A stretch of 64,000 nucleotides of DNA from Flavobacteriaceae bacterium HL-DH10. GTDB taxonomy: Bacteria; Bacteroidota; Bacteroidia; Flavobacteriales; Flavobacteriaceae. The notes beneath the pieces are model-generated. The model had not been told where the DNA came from. It was given only the letters and a program-made list of their open reading frames with translations, and did not search any database. Below, piece by piece: positions 36,161 to 45,378 of the stretch (position 1 is its first letter; each line of letters begins with the position of its first letter). Where the stretch lies: assembly GCA_031826515.1 (NCBI GenBank), contig CP134536.1:62001-126000 (forward strand), read 5' to 3'. The translations under genes were made by a program, and so were the position numbers.

Positions 36161-37726
36161 ATGAAGCGCCTCATATATTTAGTTTTTTCTATCGGATTTT
36201 TAATGCTTTGGAGTTCTTGCCGTAAAGATTTTGATTTTACACCAAGTACAGGACACTTAGAATTCTCCAAAGATACCGTGTATTTAGACACTGTATTTAA
36301 TAAAATAAGTTCTAGCACCTATAATTTAAAAGTATATAACAGAAGTAATGATGATATTATTATTCCTTCAATAAAATTAAGCACTGGTGAAGCTTCTAGC
36401 TACCGATTAAATGTTGATGGATTAGCAGGAAAAAGCTTTGAAAATATTTCAATATTAGCAAAAGACAGTCTCTATATATTTATAGAAACTACTGTAGATA
36501 CTAATAATTTCCCTAATACAGATGGTACTTTTTTAAATACAGATCAAATAGAATTTGACACCAATACAAACCTTCAAAAAGTAGAATTGGTAACGTTAAT
36601 ACAAGATGCTATTTTTATTTATCCAGATAGAGATAATACCACTAAAGTTATCGAAACACTAACACTTAATGTTGGTGGCGAAGTATTCGAAACCGATATA
36701 AATGGTCGCGAATTATTACCAAGTGAACTTACTTTTACAAACACAAAACCTTATGTTATATATGGTTTTGCTGCGGTTCCAAATAACGAAACTTTGACCA
36801 TTGAAGCTGGTGCCCGTATTCATTTTCATGAAAACTCTGGCTTAATTGTTAACGAAGGCGCTTCACTTCACGTAAATGGTAGCTTAAGTACCGATCAAGA
36901 TGTATTAGAAAACGAAGTTATTTTTGAAGGCGACCGCTTAGAACCTGAATTTTCTGATGCTCCTGGGCAATGGGGTACCATTTGGCTTTTTGAAGGCAGT
37001 ATAAATAACAGCATAAATTACGCAACCATTAAAAATGCCATTGCTGGTATTTTATGCGATGGCAACCCCAACGACAATAACGATAAACTTACCATTACAA
37101 ATTCGCAAATATATAACTCAAGTAGTTTTGGGATTTTAGGTAGAAACACCTCTATTACAGCAGAGAATGTAGTAATTAACAATAGCGGTCAAGCATCATT
37201 TGCAGGAACACTTGGAGGTAAATATAATTTTACACACAGTACCCTTGTAAATTATTGGGACAACGGCTTTAGACAATTCCCTTCTTTATTATTAAATAAT
37301 TTTATTTTAGATGAAGAAAACAATGCAACACTAGCTGATTTAACCGAAGCTAATTTTAATAATTGCATTATTTATGGAAACGATAATCCTGAAATTTTGT
37401 TAGACGAACTAGAAGATGATAACGTTATTTTTAACTTTAAATTTACAAATTGCCTCATCCGTTTTAAAGATGATAATAACAATTTTACAGGTCCTAATTA
37501 CGATTTAAATGACACCTCTAAATACGAAGGAAATATTTTTAATGAAGATCCTAATTTCCTTGATACTTCACTAAATAAATTGATGATTGGAGAAGAATCG
37601 GCAGCTATAAACAAAGGAAACGCAACATTTGCAACGCAAGTACCAGTTGATATTTTAAACGTAAATAGAACCGCTTCACCAGATTTAGGTGCTTACCAAC
37701 ATATTACATTTCCTGATGAGGAATAA
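36161..37726 (+). CDS. Beta-helix-type lipoprotein of unknown function
   Basis: A 521-residue lipoprotein (MKRLIYLVFSIGF, lipobox SSCRK). The first 150 residues are beta-sandwich-like and resemble Ig-type HYDIN/DUF1573-like folds (FSKDTVYLDTVFNKISSST, LKVYNRSNDDIIIP). The rest looks like a right-handed parallel beta-helix with short repeating strands (ETLTIEAGARIHFHENSGLIV, GSLSTDQ, ATIKNAIAGILCDG, LGAYQH at the end). Asn- and Asp-rich turns are frequent. Similar proteins are common in Flavobacteriia, and I know of no assigned function. It is monocistronic with its own promoter. Confidence 0.75.
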   Translation: MKRLIYLVFSIGFLMLWSSCRKDFDFTPSTGHLEFSKDTVYLDTVFNKISSSTYNLKVYNRSNDDIIIPSIKLSTGEASSYRLNVDGLAGKSFENISILAKDSLYIFIETTVDTNNFPNTDGTFLNTDQIEFDTNTNLQKVELVTLIQDAIFIYPDRDNTTKVIETLTLNVGGEVFETDINGRELLPSELTFTNTKPYVIYGFAAVPNNETLTIEAGARIHFHENSGLIVNEGASLHVNGSLSTDQDVLENEVIFEGDRLEPEFSDAPGQWGTIWLFEGSINNSINYATIKNAIAGILCDGNPNDNNDKLTITNSQIYNSSSFGILGRNTSITAENVVINNSGQASFAGTLGGKYNFTHSTLVNYWDNGFRQFPSLLLNNFILDEENNATLADLTEANFNNCIIYGNDNPEILLDELEDDNVIFNFKFTNCLIRFKDDNNNFTGPNYDLNDTSKYEGNIFNEDPNFLDTSLNKLMIGEESAAINKGNATFATQVPVDILNVNRTASPDLGAYQHITFPDEE

Positions 37727-37760
37727 TTCATTTTTCCAAGCTTGAATTTGTCAGAAAAAA

Positions 37761-37820
37761 AACGACAACTTCGTTTAACATTAGATATGAAATATTAAAA
37801 CGATTTCATATCATGTCGTT
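37761..37820. other. Nested inverted-repeat element upstream of the erythromycin-esterase-like gene
   Basis: Outer arms AACGACA (37761-37767) and TGTCGTT (37814-37820) enclose inner arms GATATGAAAT (37784-37793) and ATTTCATATC (37803-37812), with an unpaired CTTCGTTTAACATTA on the left side only. It could be a terminator-like hairpin for the preceding gene or the left border of an inserted segment. No T tract follows, which argues against a terminator. Confidence 0.4.
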
Positions 37821-37898
37821 GTGCGCTATGCGAAAAATCTTGATTATTAACAATTTTATTTTTAACTTGTTACTTTTAGATATAACATATTCCAAGAT

Positions 37899-39248
37899 AT
37901 GAAAACAATATTATTAACGGTATCGATTTCTCTTTGGGTAACAGGTTTTACAATAGCTCAGCAGAATTCAGCAATAATAAATGATAAAGAAGTTATTTCC
38001 TGGCTAAAGCAAAACGCAGTTCCTATCAAAACCATTGAATCAGGAAATAGCTTCAAAGACCTAAAACTGCTAAAAAAAACATTGAAAGATGCTAAAATTG
38101 TTGCTTTGGGTGAGTCTACACACGGTACAAGTGAGTTTTTTAAAATGAAGCACCGGCTTATAGCCTTTCTCGTTAAGGAGATGGGCTTTACGCAATTTGC
38201 CATGGAAGCTCCAATTGCGTCTAGTGTGCCCATTAATGAATATATCTTATATGGTAAAGGTGATCTTTATTCTGTAGTTTCAGGTCAGAAATATGACGCC
38301 TGGGATATGGAGGAATTTGCAGATTTGATCGAATGGCTGAAAGATTACAATTCAAAGGTTCCCGATAATAAGAAAGTGCATTTTTTTGGATTGAGCATGG
38401 GATATAATGATATAGGAAGAGAAAGAACCATAGCATATTTAAGGAAAGTAGCCCCCGAAAAAATCCCAACAGTGGTTTCCCTTTTTCAGATTCTTGCCAA
38501 AGAAGAAGAAAAGGTATTTATCGCCCAAAAGGAAAGCGTAATGCTTCCTTTGTTAAAGCCTTATCAACAATTTCTGAGTGAATTTATAGCTGAAAAAGAT
38601 AAGCTCATAGCCAATACTTCTATAACAGAATGGGAAACAATCTATCAATACCTCAAGGTGATGGAGCAGAGTATTTTGCAAGCAATAAAATCTCCCCAGT
38701 CATCTGTTACGACCATACAATCGAATAGAAATACATATATGGCGCTTAATTTACTGAATAAGATAGAACAGGAAACTACCGACGCAAAATATATTGTTTG
38801 GGCGCATGATTATCATATAGGTGTAGCTGGTAAAAATAAAATGGGATATCTGCTGAGAGAGAATTTTGGAAGTCAGTATTATTCAATGTCATTTGAGTGT
38901 TATAGGGGCAGTTTCCAGGCCATGGTTCTTAATCCTGATAAGAGTTTTGGTCCACTCAGAGCGGAAAACATATCTACTGAGGAAAAAAATATCGACTGGT
39001 ATTTTTATCGTACAGGTTATGATAAACTGTTTGTTGATTTACGTGAGGCCCATAAAAACATGGATATGAACACCTGGATGGAAACTCCTCAAAAGAAGGT
39101 ACAAGGTGGTTGGCCTTATGGTGGGAAAGGAGCAATAAAAGTAAAAGTTGTATTAAAGGACAGATACGATGGAATCTTATTTATTGAAGAATCTACTCCT
39201 ACTCATCCAACAAAGGCTTTGAAAAGAAGAGGCACATTTGATAATTAA
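37899..39248 (+). CDS. Erythromycin esterase-like hydrolase, exported
   Basis: A 449-residue protein with a signal peptide (MKTILLTVSISLWVTGFTIAQ). It carries the erythromycin-esterase family core: LGESTHGTSEFFKMKHRL near residue 71, FAMEAPIASS, DAWDMEEF, HFFGLSMGYND and, near the C-terminus, YIVWAHDYHIGVAGKNKMG. Ere enzymes open the lactone ring of macrolides, but most chromosomal Bacteroidota members are uncharacterised, so resistance should not be assumed. Codon choice looks foreign to the window, with many CTG, GCC, AAG and CTC codons, where neighbours prefer TTA and AAA. Palindromic elements lie on both sides, suggesting acquisition as a unit. Confidence 0.85.
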   Translation: MKTILLTVSISLWVTGFTIAQQNSAIINDKEVISWLKQNAVPIKTIESGNSFKDLKLLKKTLKDAKIVALGESTHGTSEFFKMKHRLIAFLVKEMGFTQFAMEAPIASSVPINEYILYGKGDLYSVVSGQKYDAWDMEEFADLIEWLKDYNSKVPDNKKVHFFGLSMGYNDIGRERTIAYLRKVAPEKIPTVVSLFQILAKEEEKVFIAQKESVMLPLLKPYQQFLSEFIAEKDKLIANTSITEWETIYQYLKVMEQSILQAIKSPQSSVTTIQSNRNTYMALNLLNKIEQETTDAKYIVWAHDYHIGVAGKNKMGYLLRENFGSQYYSMSFECYRGSFQAMVLNPDKSFGPLRAENISTEEKNIDWYFYRTGYDKLFVDLREAHKNMDMNTWMETPQKKVQGGWPYGGKGAIKVKVVLKDRYDGILFIEESTPTHPTKALKRRGTFDN

Positions 39249-39278
39249 AAATGACTAATATTATTAAGCACATGTGCA

Positions 39279-39406
39279 TAACAACATGTATAAACCATTG
39301 CTTGGTCTGTGCTCATCTGGAAAATTCCTGCGGAATTTTCACGTAGATTTGTACTTAAAATGGTTCGGCAATCACACGCAACGATTCATACACAAAAACG
39401 TTAAAC
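39279..39406 (+). repeat. attC-like nested palindromic element downstream of the Ere-like gene
   Basis: About 128 bp can fold into one long hairpin. The paired arms, from outside in, are TAAC (39279-39282) with GTTA (39400-39403), TGTATAA (39287-39293) with TT-C-ATACA (39385-39392, one unpaired C), AACCATT (39293-39299) with AATGGTT (39359-39365), and GAAAATTCC (39320-39328) with GGAATTTTC (39332-39340). The right end reads GTTAAAC, which fits the GTTRRRY integron core site, and the unpaired base in one arm is an attC hallmark. No integrase is present here. It might instead be a repeat of other origin. Confidence 0.5.
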
Positions 39407-39464
39407 GAACTAGAATACCCACATTAAAGATTAAGTCCCAATAGCTATTGACAGTGGTAAAAAC

Positions 39465-39496
39465 AAAAAATCCCACTTAATAAAGCGGGATTTTTC
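39465..39496 (-). terminator. Rho-independent terminator of glyA
   Basis: Arms AAAAATCCC (39466-39474) and GGGATTTTT (39487-39495), with additional CTT/AAG pairing inside and the T run on the minus strand. It lies 26 bp beyond the glyA stop. Confidence 0.8.
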
Positions 39497-39521
39497 AATT
39501 TAATATATGGTTTGTTTTAGC

Positions 39522-40793
39522 TTATACAAATAATGGTTTTCCTGCCATCATCGCATTTACTTTTACTTTAACAGCTTCTAAAACAGCTTCATCTTCAAAG
39601 TTATTAATAACTTCATCAATTAAATCGACTATCGCTATCATTTCTGCTTCTTTTAAACCTCTTGTTGTAATAGCAGCAGCTCCAATTCTAATTCCTGAGG
39701 TTACAAATGGTGATTTATCATCAAAAGGCACCATGTTTTTGTTTACAGTAATATCAGCTTTTACTAGAGCTTGTTCTGCATCTTTACCAGATAAATTTTT
39801 GTTACGTAAATCTATTAACATACAGTGGTTATCGGTTCCGCCAGAAATTATGTTATAATCTTTTGCAACTAATGCTTCAGCCAAAGCTGTTGCATTTTGT
39901 TTTACTTGTAATTGGTAATGTAAAAAATCATCAGTTAATGCTTCACCAAAAGCAATCGCTTTAGCTGCAATAATATGTTCTAATGGTCCACCTTGATTTC
40001 CAGGAAAAACAGCAGAATCTAATAAAGAAGACATTTTACGTAAGTTGCCATTTTTTAATGTAATACCAAATGGGTTATCAAAATCTTGTCCCATCATAAT
40101 CATACCACCTCTAGGACCTCTTAAAGTCTTATGAGTTGTGGTTGTTACGATATGACAGTGAGGAAGCGGATCGTTTAAAATACCTTTAGCAATTAATCCT
40201 GCAGGATGTGAAATATCGGCCATTAAAATAGCACCAACACTATCTGCAATAATTCTAAAACGTTTAAAATCGATATCGCGAGAATAAGCCGAAGCACCAG
40301 CAATGATTAATTTTGGTTGCTCTTTTGTAGCTATCTCTTGTATTTTATCATAATTTAAAACACCAGTCTCCTGCTCTACTCCATAAAATACAGGATTGTA
40401 AAGTTTACCAGAAAAGTTTACTGGCGATCCGTGTGTTAAATGTCCGCCGTGAGACAAATCGAATCCTAATATTTTATCACCTGGCGTTAAACAAGCGTGA
40501 TACACTGCTGTGTTTGCTTGACTTCCAGAGTGTGGCTGTACATTTACGTATGCCGCCCCAAACAATGCTTTTGCTCTATCTATAGCAATTTGCTCTACTT
40601 CATCAACCACTTCGCAGCCTCCATAATAGCGTTTACCTGGGTAACCTTCGGCATATTTGTTTGTTAATACCGATCCGGCAGCTTCCATAACTTGTTCGCT
40701 TACAAAATTCTCTGAAGCAATCAATTCAATTCCATGTAATTGGCGCTCCTTTTCAGCTTGTATAAGTTCAAAAATTTGTTCGTCGCGTTGCAT
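39522..40793 (-). CDS. glyA: Serine hydroxymethyltransferase
   Basis: Cytoplasmic PLP enzyme that converts serine and tetrahydrofolate to glycine and methylene-THF. The start is the ATG at 40793 ([18 protein letters not shown]). A longer reading from 40889 adds residues without family similarity. The 423-residue product has [10 protein letters not shown], the [14 protein letters not shown] substrate-binding loop and the PLP lysine in [15 protein letters not shown]. The length is normal. It is monocistronic with a terminator, divergent from fumarylacetoacetase. Confidence 0.97.
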   Translation of the reverse strand: MQRDEQIFELIQAEKERQLHGIELIASENFVSEQVMEAAGSVLTNKYAEGYPGKRYYGGCEVVDEVEQIAIDRAKALFGAAYVNVQPHSGSQANTAVYHACLTPGDKILGFDLSHGGHLTHGSPVNFSGKLYNPVFYGVEQETGVLNYDKIQEIATKEQPKLIIAGASAYSRDIDFKRFRIIADSVGAILMADISHPAGLIAKGILNDPLPHCHIVTTTTHKTLRGPRGGMIMMGQDFDNPFGITLKNGNLRKMSSLLDSAVFPGNQGGPLEHIIAAKAIAFGEALTDDFLHYQLQVKQNATALAEALVAKDYNIISGGTDNHCMLIDLRNKNLSGKDAEQALVKADITVNKNMVPFDDKSPFVTSGIRIGAAAITTRGLKEAEMIAIVDLIDEVINNFEDEAVLEAVKVKVNAMMAGKPLFV

Positions 40794-40954
40794 ATAAAAT
40801 ATAGTTCTAGTTAAATATTGCGCAAAAATAACAAATAGATTATTTATATTCATCAAAAAACATTTATTTACCTTTAAGTTTTCAACCATTTTATCAACGT
40901 TTGAAAGAATTCTATTTTTTAGGCTTTTTTTTCTGTTAAAATGAAAAAAATGTG

Positions 40955-40962
40955 TAGGTTTG
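40955..40962 (+). promoter_or_regulatory. -7 promoter box for fumarylacetoacetase
   Basis: TAGGTTTG fits TAnnTTTG, 35 bp before the ATG at 40997, in the region shared with the divergent glyA. Confidence 0.45.
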
Positions 40963-40996
40963 AATATAATTCAACAAAATTTAAACTCTTTAAGTT

Positions 40997-42280
40997 ATGC
41001 CGTTATCAGCTAACAATCCAGATAGAAAGTCGTGGTTACACGTAGATAAAAACTCCGATTTCCCAATTCAGAACATCCCATTTGGTGTGTTTTTAACTCG
41101 TGATGATATTATTACCATTGGAACACGTATTGGTGACACCGCTATAGATCTAGGCGCTTTACATCAATTAGGATACTTTGCTGGTATCCCATTAACTGAT
41201 GATATTTTTCTTCAAGATACTTTAAACGATTTTATTGCAGATGGCCGTAAAACTTGGCGCGCTGTAAGAAATAGAATTTCTGAAATTTTTGATGCCGAAA
41301 ACAAAACATTAAAAGAAAACACCAAACATAAAGAGATTGTATTATTTCGTTTAGATGAAATTGAAATGCAATTACCTGTACATATTGGTGATTATACCGA
41401 TTTTTACTCAAGTAAAGAACATGCTACCAATGTAGGTACTATGTTTAGAGATCTAGATAATGCTTTATTACCAAACTGGTTACACATTCCTGTGGCGTAT
41501 CATGGTAGGAGTTCTTCTATTATACCTTCGGGAATCCCTATACACAGACCACAAGGGCAAACCCTTCCTGGAGATGCAACCGAACCTGTATTTGGCCCAA
41601 GTAAATTAGTAGATTTCGAATTAGAAATGGCTTTTATAACCACAGATGCTAACGATTTAGGAGAACCTATTCCTATTGAAGAGGCAGAAGAATATATTTT
41701 TGGGTTGGTATTATTTAACGATTGGAGCGCCCGCGATATTCAAAAATGGGAATATGTTCCATTAGGACCATTTTTAGCTAAGAATTTTGCGTCTTCTATT
41801 TCACCTTGGATTGTAACTCTTGACGCTCTTGAACCCTACCGAGTTGAAGGTCCTAAACCAATTAAACCTCAACTTCCTTATTTACAATATAAAGGAAAGA
41901 AAAGCTATGATATTAATTTAGAAGTGGCTATTCAGCCAAATGGTGCAAAAGAAACTGTGGTTTGTCACTCTAATTTCAAACACATGTACTGGAATATGTC
42001 TCAACAATTAGCACATCATACGGTTAATGGTTGTCCTATAAATTCTGGAGATTTAATTGGTAGTGGCACTATTTCTGGTCCTACACCAGATTCTTACGGT
42101 TCTATGCTAGAATTATCATGGAAAGGTGAAAAACCTCTTAAAATGAAAGATGGTAGCGAACGCAAGTTCATTAATGATAACGATACTGTGATTATGCGTG
42201 GACATTGCGAAAAAGATGGTACCCGTATAGGCTTTGGTGAAGTTTCTACAAAATTATTGCCTGTTTATAAAAAGAAGTAA
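40997..42280 (+). CDS. fahA: Fumarylacetoacetase
   Basis: Last enzyme of tyrosine and homogentisate breakdown, splitting 4-fumarylacetoacetate into fumarate and acetoacetate. The 427-residue protein has the N-terminal SH3-like domain (FPIQNIPFGVF) and the FAH core: HVGTMFRD-type region (HATNVGTMFRD), PVAYHGRSSSIIPSG, LDFELEMAF-type metal-binding segment (LVDFELEMAFIT) and FNDWSARDIQKWEYVPLGPFLAKNF. The length matches the bacterial and eukaryotic enzyme. Other genes of the pathway are not in this window. Confidence 0.96.
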   Translation: MPLSANNPDRKSWLHVDKNSDFPIQNIPFGVFLTRDDIITIGTRIGDTAIDLGALHQLGYFAGIPLTDDIFLQDTLNDFIADGRKTWRAVRNRISEIFDAENKTLKENTKHKEIVLFRLDEIEMQLPVHIGDYTDFYSSKEHATNVGTMFRDLDNALLPNWLHIPVAYHGRSSSIIPSGIPIHRPQGQTLPGDATEPVFGPSKLVDFELEMAFITTDANDLGEPIPIEEAEEYIFGLVLFNDWSARDIQKWEYVPLGPFLAKNFASSISPWIVTLDALEPYRVEGPKPIKPQLPYLQYKGKKSYDINLEVAIQPNGAKETVVCHSNFKHMYWNMSQQLAHHTVNGCPINSGDLIGSGTISGPTPDSYGSMLELSWKGEKPLKMKDGSERKFINDNDTVIMRGHCEKDGTRIGFGEVSTKLLPVYKKK

Positions 42281-42488
42281 GATTTAACCTCTTTACTGAT
42301 TTATACATTATTGTTTCATCGGATTTATTAGCATTTTATCCATATATTTTATATTTTGGCACCACTATTGAAATAGTAGACCAATAACAAAATATTTAAC
42401 CTAAGAAATGAGTCTTTACAATTATTAATATCCAAAAAAATACGTAAAGACACACATCTGACAGTTAAAAATGATAAAATTTAAACAG

Positions 42489-43664
42489 ATGAAAAAAATA
42501 TTACTTTCTACAATAATTGCAATTTCATTAATAGCGTGTAGCACGAGTAAACAAATTGAAAAATCGCTAAGTTATGGTAATTACGATCAGGCGATAACGG
42601 ATGCTATTAGTAAATTACGAACTAATAAGAATAAAAAAGGAAAAGCCGATTTTATTATCATGCTTCAAGAAGCATTTAACAAAGCGAATGAGCGTGATTT
42701 AAATGATGTGGATTTTCTTAAAAAAGATAACAATCCAGAAAATTATATTCGCATTTATGATATGTATGTTGGTTTAAACAACAGACAAGAGCGAATTAAA
42801 CCATTACTTCCATTATATGTAAATGGTAAAAAGGTTGTTTTCAATTTAAAAAATTATGATAATCAAATTATAAATTACAAGAATAATGCTTCTGAGCAAA
42901 TTTATATAAATGCCACAACACTATTAAAATCTACTAACAAATTAGATTATAGAGTGGCTTATGATGAATTAAAAGAAATTGAAAACATAAATCCAAATTA
43001 TAAAGATGTGCGTCAACTTATGGAAAGTGCGCATATTAAAGGCACCGATTTTGTTTTGGTAGATATGATTAATGATACACAAAAGGTGATTCCGAAACGC
43101 TTAGAAGATGATTTATTGAATTTTAGTAGCTACGGACTTAATAATTTTTGGTCTGTTTATCATGGCACTCCAGAAGATAAAATCACTTATGATTATAATA
43201 TGCGTGTTAATTTAAGAGACATTAATATTTCGCCTGAACAAATTAAAGAGCGTGAAATTATAAAAGAGAAACAAATTGTTGATGGATGGCAATATTTAGT
43301 TGGTGAAGATGGTCATGAAGTAAAAGACAGCCTTGGCAATAGTATTAAAGTAGATAAATTGAAAACCGTAAGATGTACCTATTACGAGTTTAAACAGTTT
43401 AAAGCGACACAAATTACAGGTAATGTAGAATACTTGAATACAAAAACCAACCAATTGGTAGACGCCTTTCCTATTACGAGTGAGTTTGTTTTTGAACATA
43501 TTTATGCCAACTCAAGAGGAGATCGTCGTGCTTTAGACAACAGCCTATTACACTTTTTAGAAAAACGTGCTGTTCCCTTCCCTAGCGAAGAACAAATGAT
43601 TTATGACACAGGTGAAGATTTAAAGCTACAACTTAAGAATATTATTAATTCTTATGCATTATAA
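42489..43664 (+). CDS. Lipoprotein of unknown function
   Basis: The preferred start is 42489 (MKKILLSTIIAISLIAC, lipobox LIAC); an earlier ATG at 42471 would prepend MIKFKQ. The 391-residue product begins with a helical, TPR-like part (IEKSLSYGNYDQAITDAISKL, then YDELKEIENINPNYKDVRQL). A beta-rich segment follows (EKQIVDGWQYLVGEDGHEVKDSLGN). The repeated helix pattern suggests a protein-interaction lipoprotein of the envelope. I recognise no enzymatic family. It is monocistronic with a strong terminator. Confidence 0.8.
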   Translation: MKKILLSTIIAISLIACSTSKQIEKSLSYGNYDQAITDAISKLRTNKNKKGKADFIIMLQEAFNKANERDLNDVDFLKKDNNPENYIRIYDMYVGLNNRQERIKPLLPLYVNGKKVVFNLKNYDNQIINYKNNASEQIYINATTLLKSTNKLDYRVAYDELKEIENINPNYKDVRQLMESAHIKGTDFVLVDMINDTQKVIPKRLEDDLLNFSSYGLNNFWSVYHGTPEDKITYDYNMRVNLRDINISPEQIKEREIIKEKQIVDGWQYLVGEDGHEVKDSLGNSIKVDKLKTVRCTYYEFKQFKATQITGNVEYLNTKTNQLVDAFPITSEFVFEHIYANSRGDRRALDNSLLHFLEKRAVPFPSEEQMIYDTGEDLKLQLKNIINSYAL

Positions 43665-43668
43665 AAAA

Positions 43669-43702
43669 CAAAAACTCCCAAATATTAATTTGGGAGTTTT
43701 TG
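43669..43702 (+). terminator. Rho-independent terminator after the unknown lipoprotein gene
   Basis: Perfect 15-bp stem (43669-43683 and 43688-43702, core ACTCCCAAAT/ATTTGGGAGT), ATTA loop, flanking A and T runs. Confidence 0.9.
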
Positions 43703-43760
43703 TTTGTATTTATTTCTTGATAAATTACTTAATATTCTTAAAGAAAACCTAGTAATTCTC

Positions 43761-43791
43761 TTTATGTGATTTCTCTTATCGCCCAAATGAC
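43761..43791 (-). repeat. Dispersed intergenic repeat, copy C
   Basis: On the minus strand this reads GTCATTTGGGCGATAAG, then AGAAATCACATAAA. It matches the core of the copies at 55901-55938 and 56020-56058 (GTCA, a T-rich block, and AGAAATCACATAAA). It sits in the convergent region between the unknown lipoprotein and the GH43 gene, with no coding content. Confidence 0.55.
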
Positions 43792-43870
43792 TTACAACTA
43801 CATTTGAAACTTTCTATCCTCAATTACTAACATAACAGGTTCTTGATTATATGTGATATACAAAGAGCTA

Positions 43871-44872
43871 CTAATCTCCACTTTGTTGCAAAAAGTCTGG
43901 AAAACCAGTTTCTGTCCATTCAACAACACGAGCTCGAGTTGCACGATTAGGATCTGATAATTCATTACCTATAATCTCTTTATAATCGCGAGCGTGATAA
44001 ATTAAAATCACGGTTTCTCCATCTTCGGAAGTCGTAAAAGAATTATGCCCTGGACCAAATCTTTTTACTTCTTCATTTGTAGAAAAAACAGGTGCTGGAG
44101 ATTTATACCAGTTAGACGCTTCTAATAAATTAGCCCCTTCATCTATAGATAATAATCCTATGCAATAATTATGGTTGGTAGCGCTAGCAGAATAAGTTAC
44201 AAACACTTTTCCGTTTCTTTTTATAACTGCTGGCCCTTCATTAACATTATACTTTATTTTTTCCCAGCTAAAGTCTGGCTCTGTTAAAACTACTTCAGGA
44301 CCTTTTAAAGTGGTAGGGTTTTCCATTTCTGAAATTAGCAATCCTGTACCATGCTTCTTTTCTGAAAGATTTTGTGCCCAAATTAAATATCGTTTGCCAT
44401 TATGCTCAAATGTTGTAGCATCTAATGAAAACGAATCGCGTTGCGTTTTTATCTGGCCTTCTTCCTTCCACTCGCCTTCCATTGGGTTTTCGGAATCATT
44501 TGATAGCACCCACATTCTAATATTCCAAATGTTTTCAGCTTCACCAGCGGCAAAATAAATATACCATGTACCATCTATTTTATGTAATTCTGGCGCCCAA
44601 ATATGATGCCCCATAACACCAGATTTATGCTTAAACCAGACGTTTTTTTCTTCGGCAGATTTTAAACCATTTATACTATTTGCTTTTCTAATGACTATTT
44701 TATCATATTCAGGAACTGACGCTATTAAATAATAAATCCCATCATCCGTTTTATAAACCCAAGGATCGGCACGTTCCTCTGCAATAGGGTTTTCAAATTC
44801 AATAGTTTGAGAAAAAATAGTATTGCTAATAGACATTACTGTAGCGAAAACAAAAAAGCGTAATACGTTCAT
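43871..44872 (-). CDS. GH43 family exported glycosidase (arabinofuranosidase-like)
   Basis: A 333-residue protein with a signal peptide ending near TIFSQ. Propeller active-site positions are visible: ERADPWVYK (general base D near residue 37), DSFSLDATTFEHNG (modulating D near 150) and YNVNEGPAVIKRNGK (general acid E near 212). APELHKIDGTWYIYFAAGE is a further GH43 landmark, and the overall pattern resembles the exo-arabinofuranosidase subgroup. It is far from the PUL (10 kb past its right boundary), monocistronic, and has no CAGGAT element visible upstream. It may act on arabinan side chains. The subfamily is not certain. Confidence 0.85.
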   Translation of the reverse strand: MNVLRFFVFATVMSISNTIFSQTIEFENPIAEERADPWVYKTDDGIYYLIASVPEYDKIVIRKANSINGLKSAEEKNVWFKHKSGVMGHHIWAPELHKIDGTWYIYFAAGEAENIWNIRMWVLSNDSENPMEGEWKEEGQIKTQRDSFSLDATTFEHNGKRYLIWAQNLSEKKHGTGLLISEMENPTTLKGPEVVLTEPDFSWEKIKYNVNEGPAVIKRNGKVFVTYSASATNHNYCIGLLSIDEGANLLEASNWYKSPAPVFSTNEEVKRFGPGHNSFTTSEDGETVILIYHARDYKEIIGNELSDPNRATRARVVEWTETGFPDFLQQSGD

Positions 44873-44956
44873 TTTTAAAATTTATTTATAATAATTGTAA
44901 ATATAACAATCAATATGATTTTTCACTCTTATCTGAAACTTTAAATATTGATATAA

Positions 44957-45355
44957 TTAATTAAAAAAATCTCCAGAAATAATTTGCTCTAAATCTGTAA
45001 CTCTATGATTATAAATATAAACCCAAGTTTTAAGAGTTAAACCATTATCAAGATAAGCTGTAACTGTATCTTTTTTATATAAATTAGGCTTAGGATAATT
45101 TTCTCCAATACCTTCATAATCATCTAAAACTTTAAAAACAGTTTCAGAATTGATTAATTTAAAAACAGAACCATATACCTTATCTAAAGCATTAGAACTT
45201 ATAATAGCTCCAGGGAACCAAGACACCTTATAAAGCTTTCCATGAAAATAACCTTTTGCTACAAGTATGGCATGTTTAGACAAAAACTTAGACATATCAT
45301 TATCTATATCCTTCTGTAAGGTACCGTAAACAAATAAGTAATCTGAAGTCTCCAT
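44957..45355 (-). CDS. Gamma-glutamylcyclotransferase (AIG2-like) family protein
   Basis: A 132-residue cytoplasmic protein with the signature YLFVYGTLQKD at the N-terminus. The family acid residue is in LDDYEGIGENYPKPNLY, followed by VYIYNHRV near the end. Members convert gamma-glutamyl amino acids to 5-oxoproline and a free amino acid, or are uncharacterised relatives. 5-Oxoproline produced this way could be used by the pxpABC genes at 56066-58380, though the distance makes this only a possible metabolic link. It is 23 bp downstream of the DUF885 gene on the same strand. Confidence 0.85.
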   Translation of the reverse strand: METSDYLFVYGTLQKDIDNDMSKFLSKHAILVAKGYFHGKLYKVSWFPGAIISSNALDKVYGSVFKLINSETVFKVLDDYEGIGENYPKPNLYKKDTVTAYLDNGLTLKTWVYIYNHRVTDLEQIISGDFFN

Positions 45356-45378
45356 GATATCAGTCAGAAAAACAACTT

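Noticed and set aside
39522-40889. glyA with 32 extra N-terminal residues
   Set aside because: The added residues have no family similarity, and ATG at 40793 begins the conserved [11 protein letters not shown] region.
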